DNA from: Sthenelais limicola
Lineage: Eukaryota; Annelida; Polychaeta; Phyllodocida; Sigalionidae
NCBI GenBank assembly: GCA_942159475.1
Contig: OW804097.1
Span: forward strand, 56,626,986-56,690,985
Length of the DNA stretch: 64,000 bases
Direction: 5' to 3'
A program made the position numbers and the translations under genes. How positions within the stretch are numbered: position 1 is the first letter of the stretch; every line of letters starts with the position of its first letter. Below, piece by piece: positions 56,621-64,000 of the stretch. Below the pieces are notes generated by a model. That model was not told where the DNA came from. It made no database searches and saw only the letters and a program-made list of their open reading frames with translations.

Positions 56621-59600
56621 TTTGTAACAGTTACTGAGTCAGTAGTTCTAGCCACAGAACTGTAACAGTGTTCTAGCTAAATACGTGAGTTTGGGTGATT
56701 ATGTGTTTGTTCGTGATTTCTTATCATTTTATAAACATCAAATGTATCACTTATATCATTTATTGCATTGAAAACCTTTGAATCATTGGTTAGAAGGTAT
56801 TTCTACATTGTTGCAAATCTTATTGAAGAGGAGCATAGCATATTCATAATCGTTCAACGTTTTTGTCACCTTTGTTACGGGTTAAGTTTTACACAGTTTT
56901 TCATTCAATTTATTTGTAACTACCCCAGGCATTCTGCCTTCGAACTTCGGAAATTTCCCTGCGATATAGGATTTACTCTTTGTGGCTTGTTGATTCTCTG
57001 CACATTATGACTGATTATGTTTTAGATTATTCAATGACATGCTCCATTTAGAAGCAATACGGATGGTAGTTGCACAGCGTGATGGTCTATCATTGTGATG
57101 TGTTTATGAGGTAGGGCCTTAAAAACATCTGCTAGATTCATATTTATGAACACATCTGGGAGATAAGTCATCTTTTATTGTTCATATATGAGCAATTTAC
57201 CTCTAAGCGGAAACTTGAATGTACGATGGTAAGGATAATGAATGTTTCTAAAGTGAGGAATCCCTAGAGCTAAGGCATGATGTACAGTGTTCTGCAGAAT
57301 AATCCATTTCTAAGCTTTCAGTAGTTGTCAGAGTTCTTTTGAAAATGTATAAAATCTAAAGGACCAACAAATCTGTCTGAGCTAAAGTGAAATAATCATA
57401 AATCAAAGATATAGTGCATTGTGTACCAATAATACGATGCTGGTATCAAAAGTTTAGCAACTTTTTAATGGCTGTATTCGTAACTTGGGGAAAATAAAAA
57501 CCCGTGCAAATTAATAACCTATTTTGTCTTTCTTTTGCGCCTTGTCTCGCGCCATACAAGTTTGTAGTTCTCTTTCTCATTCTCATTTAGCTTCAGAAAT
57601 ATCAAAATTTGTCTTTGTCTCTACATCACTCAAATTAATGTAGATGATCTCCCCTTTATATTTTCTTTTCTTTTAAACTTAGGTTCATAAGTTTAGTCCA
57701 GGAACATACTGGACGACCTGAAAGTTACCGTCCAGACGTGTGTCTTATTTTGTACACTTTTAAGTGCAAATAAATATTATGTTCAATAGAATTGAAGTGA
57801 TTAATAAGTATTCCTGCTAGATTATCTGTCTAGACTATTATATTTTCAAGTTCAGTTCTAGGTTTTCAGTTCAGTTCAGTATTCAGATTTTTTCAAATCA
57901 AAAATAGGAAAAGAAAACTTTAGTCACTGTGAATCCAGCTTCGGTGAGAGCTGGTGATATATCCCATAAAAGCTAGACCTGTATAAGAGAGTAGAGGGTG
58001 ACTGGGCACGCTGATGGAGGCTGAGCAATTTGTGTGATGTACAGCCAATACAATGCTCCATCAAGCTGGGTAATAACAAACGCTACTACTCATGAGCTGG
58101 TCTTATTACTCACCTCTTTTACTGATTAGCTCAGAAACAAACTCTGTATCGCAAATATGGACTTGTTAAGTTAACTAGTAGAATGATATACACAGGGTCT
58201 TTATAGCAATTGTCATCCTGGTTAATGGTTAGCTCAGTAATTAGACTCTTCATGATTTTACCGAAAATGATCGGGGTTGACAAGACTGAGAATATAAGTA
58301 CCAATGAATGAATGATAGCTTTAATATTTCATTTGGTTAAATTCATCATCATCATTTTTACATCCCATTTTAATCGGAAAGATTTGATAACATTTCCACA
58401 ACACAATTTCTGTATTGATTGATTTGATACCTACTTCTTGAAGACAATATTACAATGGTTCAATTTCATGTTAGCATATATATTTACCCTATGCATGATT
58501 GTAAAGATTGGCTTAAGGAGACTTTTAATCACAATGATCTGCAATGACCCTGAGAAGACAATCCAGAGATACTATAAAAGCATCCTGCCGTTAGTATTTA
58601 TTAGGTGAAAAGTCTAAATACGAAGGTAGATATTAACTGAAACGAATACCTTTAACAGCTGTATAGACCATAGAGAGTCCATAGAGATGACACCTGAAGG
58701 CAGTAAAGGCTAGTGTATTACCTTATTAGAGAGCCACTGATTGTCTTTATACTAGGTTGGCTTTTATTAGGTCATTTGCTCTTGTCCCATCCACTTAATT
58801 TATTGGTCGCGGTTCCGTAGCTCGTGAAAACGAGAGTTGTTTGAGAGAATATGATAGAATACAAACTAGAGAGCGTCAGGGGATAACTTTGTTATTATGT
58901 ATGCCCCAAACTCTTTCGTCACCATAATTGTGTGGAATTATGAGAGATTATATACACACAATACATGATCTTGTCAATCGTTTAGGGGCTTATATTGACA
59001 TTAATTCATATTCAAGTAATGTTGTTCTTCTTTAAAATATATATTTTTTTTGGACAAAATTATTATAGCGAAACACAACATACGTGATAAATATCCATGC
59101 ATTCATGGTATCGCTGTTTCACATATCAAAGTTAAACAATGGAAAGTAATTTGTGGAAATATCAGTTGTAGGGACTTTTGATTGACATGCCATTTGAAGA
59201 TTCCTAAACTTGCAACCGATGTTTACATGCCTGGGAAAATGGGAAAAAGACAACAGTAATGCCATTATTAATTATATCAATGACTAGATATAAATCGCAA
59301 AACACAATGAATGAGCTTCTGATCACCATTTAATCATAATATGACAAATCTCGTCCAATAAATTTTCAAGTATTGCCGGCTCGTTCCATTCTCTCTATAT
59401 ATAAATGGTTAAAACATATATAAAGATTATATAATTTTATATCGGAAATTAAATGGATTTCAGTGGGCGACAATAATTTTTTTCAATCGTTTAATTGTAT
59501 TGCATGTCGGCGTCAGATATGCCCACATGTACATCTAATTAGTGTTTACTTGTAAGCAAATGGAAATAATTCAGGACTGAGAATAAATTCAATGAAAAAT

Positions 59601-59652
59601 GCCTCAGACAGTTGCCAAGAAATATCTATAAGGATGGTGGTGTTAGCTCTGG

Positions 59653-59688
59653 GAATCAAAACAAATCAAAACAAATCAAAACAAGCGG
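59653..59688. repeat. 10-bp tandem (AATCAAAACA)
   Basis: Three units of AATCAAAACA between GGG and AGCGG. Confidence 0.9.
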
Positions 59689-59766
59689 TCTTACATAATT
59701 ATGCTTTGTATCAAGCACTTCTGTATTACAAGAGGCTCTTTCATTGGTTGTTTACCATTCGTTTTA

Positions 59767-60163
59767 AAGGGGGATTTGCATGTGCCACAGCACATTTCTG
59801 TTATAGAGATAGAAAGATTCAGTTCAGGCTTGACATACGCAAATTTGGGTTCTATGAGAATAGCATGAATTTGTAATGAGACCCAATAAAATTTATTAAA
59901 AAAATAAATTAGCAAGAATATTTTCACCACAATCATAACTCGTATATATATATGATATATACAAAATGCATAATGGGGAAAACGGAGGATGGTGTTATGG
60001 AACCATGTATAACACATGAATAGAAGCATGGATAAATGCATTGAAGCATGGATAAATATTACATACTGAACCTGAAATCTGTTCTATAGATGTTACACTG
60101 GTATACATTTCCAATAATCTCATCCGAATCAAGATATAAGATGGCGGTCATGCAAGTCCCCTA
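59767..60163 (-). repeat. Octamer/YY1 MITE family, copy B
   Basis: It opens with GGGGGATTTGCATGTGCCAC and AGCACATTTCTGTTATAG and closes with AAGATGGCGG (60138-60147) and TCATGCAAGTCCCCTA, matching the 28.2 kb copy end to end in the same orientation. The octamer is at 59774-59781. The interior is longer because of AT-rich additions. Confidence 0.72.
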
Positions 60164-60602
60164 TTTTAGGACTGATTTCCACAAGGGACTGCTGACTAGA
60201 CTTGTTATCACCAACACTCAGCCAAAGACACACATCCAAAGGCATCACCTCCCAGTGGAAACGACTTCAATAAACTTTATTAATTTCTTTTGAGGTTGTT
60301 TACTCGTCCCCGATAATAGGCGCTTCCCTTCATACGTTCTGATTTTGGTATAAACGTTTTTAGGAAAGGACACCTCCCTTCTCATCACAATTTATCTTAC
60401 ACTTTTATTCTCGAACAAAGCCTTGTTTATAGTAGAATGTATAGTAGAGATATCTCTCGCCTCCGTGTCAGTGCACCCGATAACTCTAGGAGGAATAATG
60501 ACCATGCGAGCGTGTTTATAGCCATGATCACTTTTGAATATGCAGGAACGTTTCACCCAAAAGTATCCGAAAGAATCATCTCATATTTAGAAAATATAAA
60601 TC

Positions 60603-60815
60603 ATTAAAGCCGCATTCCAAGCTATTATGACAAGCAAAATCTTGCTAAATTTACTCATATTATACATAACGTACAATGCTGAATTTATCAATATTCTGCT
60701 GCTATTATATATTTGTTGGATTAGAAAAAATGAAAGAAAATGTGGAAACATTTTAATAATTAATCTTAATCATAAGTTGTTTACCAACGTTAACTGAGAA
60801 GTCATTTTTCCTAGG
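60603..60815. repeat. TTAA-ended MITE family, short copy 5
   Basis: The left end is ATTAAAGCCGCATTCCAAGC followed by TATTATGACAAGC. The right end, CGTTAACTGAGAAG, is the complement of the terminus of the 31.75 kb copy. It is an internally deleted version. Confidence 0.62.
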
Positions 60816-60969
60816 GCATTCACGTCCACAGGTTTGCGTTATAGGATCGACACTAGGTATAAATTACATATATTTGTATCCTCATTTTGTGCTAGACAGT
60901 CAGTCGGTCGGGTCTGTCCTAACTCTCAGACATTCTCAAGGAAGCTGTCCGGATTTCTAGACATTTCAA

Positions 60970-61308
60970 ATGCCACGAATCAGTGTAATAATGCAGGTCG
61001 TAGTCGGATCGGACAGTTCCTCCATAATTGAGCGGAATAACCACCTCATAACCTTGGGACACACCCCATATCTTATTATGTTATTATGTTGTCTGCCTTG
61101 GTTATTGATACTCACAAGCGTATTCCTCAGATGTCTATGCCTCGGACACGAACTTGTTATGAAAATCATTACAAGTCGGTGCCCTAGACAATTTCCAGGT
61201 AAGTTGTCACGACGTAAACAATTAGTTTCTGATAACCTTATTAACTGGACTGTTAAGATATTTTTCATTTACATAGGACTTATTTTTGTCCATGCTTCAA
61301 CCGTATAA
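60970..61308 (+). other. Unidentified 112-codon ORF, two hydrophobic segments
   Basis: The frame has hydrophobic stretches at about residues 33-54 (YLIMLLCCLPWLLILTSVFL) and 93-112. A consensus donor CAG|GTAAGT occurs within it at about 61196-61204. A minus-strand frame of 100 codons is open over the same bases, so openness alone means little. I know no family match. Confidence 0.15.
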
Positions 61309-61436
61309 CTAATTCACATATTTTAGATTTAAATGGCTGTAGGTTTCTTCTTGAAGATATCATGGACATTATAGTTTTATCGTGACGGAATAATACTTTT
61401 ATTTAATCTTCGATTCAGTATACATAAAGGAACTAG

Positions 61437-61494
61437 TCCACTAAGCTTATTCTCACATAATTGGGCGAAATCGCATGAGAATAGGCTTAGTGGA
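61437..61494. other. 58-nt hairpin, miRNA-like or MITE remnant
   Basis: TCCACTAAGCTTATTCTCA (61437-61455) pairs with 61476-61494 at 18 of 19 positions, around a 20-nt loop containing GGGCGAAATCGC. It lies alone in AT-rich DNA. Confidence 0.4.
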
Positions 61495-63023
61495 TTTAGC
61501 CCTTATTTCTATTCATCTATGTGGGGTATATATCCTATGGTGTCAGCTTCCACAAACCGATGTGAATGTTGAACTGCCATCAAGTACTTTTAAAAGACTC
61601 TTTTGTTGCGCCCAAGTATACTCTCTGCGGGTGCGTGTTTCCTCTGTTACCAGAATTAAATTCTTAGGACAAACAATAGCTAAGTTCATGACGTATTGCT
61701 GGGCATATTAGAGAAGATTTACATGAGAAAGATGATTGATGTTTATGCCAGCCAAAAGAGATTTAATAAGTCGTCCTCCACTATCGTTTCCTGTCTTCAA
61801 TTAAATGAATAATGCATCTTCCCACAGTCCTTCTCAGAAGTATGCTGATAAATTATTACACTGTTTCCGAACTACAGAATAGGTTATTTAAGATATGTTT
61901 CAAGCATATGATTTTTAGTTTAAGATTTGTTTATTCAGCAAAATAGCTTAACAATATGGTATCATTTTAAAATTCAGTTTGGAAAATAGCATTCTCAAAG
62001 GATAGTTACAACGAGTAGTGAAAGATTGAACAAAAGAAGCTCTTTTCGTGGACTTTCAAATTATCCGTATAGTGAATATTAATTGGTGCTAACTTATTCA
62101 AGAGAGTGTGTTCATAGAAGCATTGCTTGGTATTGGCAATAACGGCACTAATAATGTATTATTAATGTGTACCAATAATTAATCGCACAAGGGGTTTGGG
62201 GTCTACGTTTGTATATGCTTTATACACAGGGTAACTAACGAGTTGGTTGAAGGAACGTGAATATTGCACGAGTTGTGTGACTGAAACCAAAGCATTAGTT
62301 AACTGTTTTATCATATATTATAAATGATTCTGATAATATGAATAGAAAACATTTATGAGTAATACAGTTGTATTCCGGCTATAAACCTGGTAACAATTCA
62401 CTCTAGATACGTTGTTCTCCGAGCAATGCGTATATTAAAACTATTTACAACTTTATGATTGTTGCTACAATTATTATGGTAAGAACGTACGCCATGAGAA
62501 TAATTCAGCGTTACACCTACCAAATTACTATTTTATCATTTAAGGCCCTATTCATATGCAGGAGTACTAAAGATGAACAATAAACGCTGAAATCAAACTT
62601 ACAACATTTTGTTATTCAAAAAAGAATTCATTCTATAATACGATTTCCTGCATCATGCGCTTAGAAAAAGCATCACGCAGTTGTACAATACAATTTGATA
62701 GCTTTGATCCGAAAAAAAGGAATACAGGATTCATTAATTTTCTGCATGCCACCTTATTGTGATGAAGGCATATAAGTGAGACAATGACAGTGTGTGTGTG
62801 GGTGTGACTGATACGATGTGACAGTTAGAGGGGAGGGGATTGACTGATGGCCACATCACGTGACTCCACCATCACCGCTTATTGGCCTTGCATGTCCCAG
62901 TCCTTGTTCACTTCTTGATACCATTGTAACATTGTCAATTACTCACAGAGATATGGAAATGATATAGCTACCTCCCAGGGTGGGACCCTGGCTTTATTAA
63001 TTTGAAGTTTTTAGCTTCTCAGA
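61495..63023. other. No gene seen
   Basis: AT-rich. An E-box (62856-62864) next to CTTATTGGCC, an inverted CCAAT box, is the only motif of note. Confidence 0.55.
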
Positions 63024-63070
63024 AAATTCGAGAAGCTTAGTGAATTGCGTACCATTCTGTCAATCATCTT
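63024..63070. repeat. Repeat shared with 3541-3598
   Basis: TTAGTGAATTGCGTACCATT then CTGTCAATCATC is the partner of the 3.55-kb copy in the same orientation, about 59.5 kb away. Confidence 0.6.
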
Positions 63071-63234
63071 CATCCATCATGAATGTGTGAGATGGTTGTG
63101 GGGTAACAATCAGTGTGAAATCATCTGTCTGATCAGTTTGCATGTTTGCAGTAGGCTTATCTACTCCACCCATTTCCCACCTCCAAACCTCCACCCTGCC
63201 CCCTCTCTGGTTATTACATAATAAGACAAACAAG

Positions 63235-63460
63235 GTCTGCCCTTGCCTTCCAGCTCCCTCCCTCCCTCCCTCCCTCCCTCCCTTGCCTTTCACTCATTAC
63301 CCCCATCTCTCTTTCTCTCTCACTCTGAGTGCTGTTTTAGTGCACTATCTCTATCCCTCCTTCCCCCCCCCCCTCTCTCTCTCTCTGGACATCCCTCTCT
63401 CCCCTCTGTCTCTGTCCCTCCCTCCCTTTAGTTGGAGAGGGGGAGGAAAGGGGGGAGAAG
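63235..63460. repeat. Polypyrimidine tract (CCCT)n/(CT)n
   Basis: CTCCCTCCCTCCCTCCCTCC, then CTCTCT and CCCCCCCCCC runs on the plus strand, ending in a purine block GGGGGAGGAAAGGGGGGAGA at 63440. A (CT)n run follows at 63543-63563. Confidence 0.9.
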
Positions 63461-63657
63461 GAAAATTGATAGATGTATAGGAGTGTTTTTATTCTTTTGT
63501 TGGAAAACCTATTATACATGATCAATCTTTGGAGGGATTTATACTCTCTCTCTCTCTCTCTTTCTGAAATTCTCTCAGAGAAACAATGTCACTGGATGGG
63601 GTGAACTCTTCCTCACACTCCACCTGCCTGCATATACCTGTATATATATGGGACAAT

Positions 63658-63804
63658 CGACTTTACGAGGGGGTACCTCGACTTAATGAGGGGGTACCTC
63701 GACTTTACGAGGGGGTACCTCGACTTTATGAGGGGGTACCTCGACTTTACGAGGGGGTACCTCGACTTTACGAGGGGGTACCTCGACTTTACAAGGGGGT
63801 ACCT
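63658..63804. repeat. 21-bp minisatellite, seven units
   Basis: Seven tandem units of CGACTTTACGAGGGGGTACC plus T. Units 2, 4 and 7 carry ATGAG or ACAAG in place of ACGAG. Because 21 is a multiple of 3, several frames stay open and mimic a LYEGVPR heptapeptide protein. I see no gene signals. Each unit contains a CGAGG...CCTCG dyad around the KpnI palindrome GGTACC. Confidence 0.95.
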
Positions 63805-64000
63805 CGACCTCGGCATGGGTGAAGGGTTCTTTCTTTTATCTCAGCAGGCTTATGTAAACAAACTGTATGCTACATATGGATAAATTATATAGGTCTGTAC
63901 ACACTTTTATCGATGTACCGAATAACTTGCTTCAACTTAGGTTTGTAGTTATTTCAGAACAAAAATTAAATCTATGTTAGAAATAATGAAACATTTTGTA

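Larger units (their letters stand above)
55441..59766. other. No gene seen
   Basis: It holds the GTTTGTATTGAAGG array, a (GTTCA)-rich patch near 57850-57890 and an isolated AATAAA near 57770. No coding sequence recognised. Confidence 0.55.

Noticed and set aside
57765..57780. Isolated AATAAA as a gene 3' end
   Set aside because: The hexamer is expected often in AT-rich DNA, and no upstream coding sequence or downstream poly(A) was seen.
63586..63883. Heptapeptide-repeat ORFs on both strands
   Set aside because: The 21-bp minisatellite keeps several frames open by arithmetic. There are no gene signals.
1..64000. Bacterial or phage system, CRISPR array or operon
   Set aside because: There are no dense same-strand ORFs, Shine-Dalgarno sites or regular spacer-repeat units. 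LINEs, MITEs and a spliced CUB exon point to an animal nuclear genome.

Overview
This window looks like non-coding DNA from an animal nuclear genome, most likely a marine invertebrate. It is AT-rich, has no dense ORFs, operons or ribosome-binding sites, and is full of microsatellites, inverted-repeat transposons (MITEs) and decayed APE-type non-LTR retrotransposons. The only host coding sequence I can defend is one 181-bp internal exon on the minus strand (42050-42230). It encodes the N-terminal half of a CUB domain and has good splice signals on both sides. The phylum is uncertain. The (CTCACTCA)-tailed retroposon end, the frequent palindrome TAGGCCTA and the crowded MITEs would suit a mollusc, another lophotrochozoan or a non-vertebrate deuterostome, and I cannot choose between them.

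Layout. 1-13 kb: AT-rich DNA with a twin MITE at 5 kb, a 10-bp minisatellite at 7.1 kb, an inverted-repeat element carrying CCAAT and CRE motifs at 8.15-8.58 kb, a Penelope-like motif and long GC-rich hairpin at 10.1-10.6 kb, and a TAGGCCTA cluster at 9.2-12.4 kb. 13-25 kb: a purine-only tract, an evenly spaced E-box trio, two CCGAA/TTCGG-rich CpG islets, a 50-bp tandem duplication and more MITEs. 25-36 kb: a LINE 3' end with its hairpin and tandem tail, a promoter-like GC-rich stretch at 27.6-28 kb, a tandem MITE pair at 29 kb and a miRNA-like hairpin at 29.65 kb. 36.5-39.6 kb: the largest element, a 5'-truncated LINE on the minus strand with endonuclease and reverse transcriptase, broken by a palindromic insertion immediately after its catalytic FADD box. 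42-44.5 kb: the CUB exon, a 621-bp MITE and a 1.25-kb DNA element nested in another repeat. 47-50 kb: two further LINE remnants. 51-64 kb: a LINE/SINE 3' end, a retroposed poly(A) insertion with target duplication, more MITEs, polypurine and polypyrimidine tracts, and a 21-bp minisatellite at the right end.

How the parts relate. At least three dispersed MITE families have several copies here: one whose ends contain the POU octamer ATTTGCAT plus YY1-like sites (5 copies), one with TTAA ends (5 copies), and one starting GTGACGTGTTACAG (5 copies plus loose ends). The LINE fragments come from at least three lineages. No autonomous element in the window looks intact. I see no tRNA, rRNA, CRISPR or viral genes. 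All coordinates and repeat alignments were read by eye, so MITE boundaries may be off by several bases.
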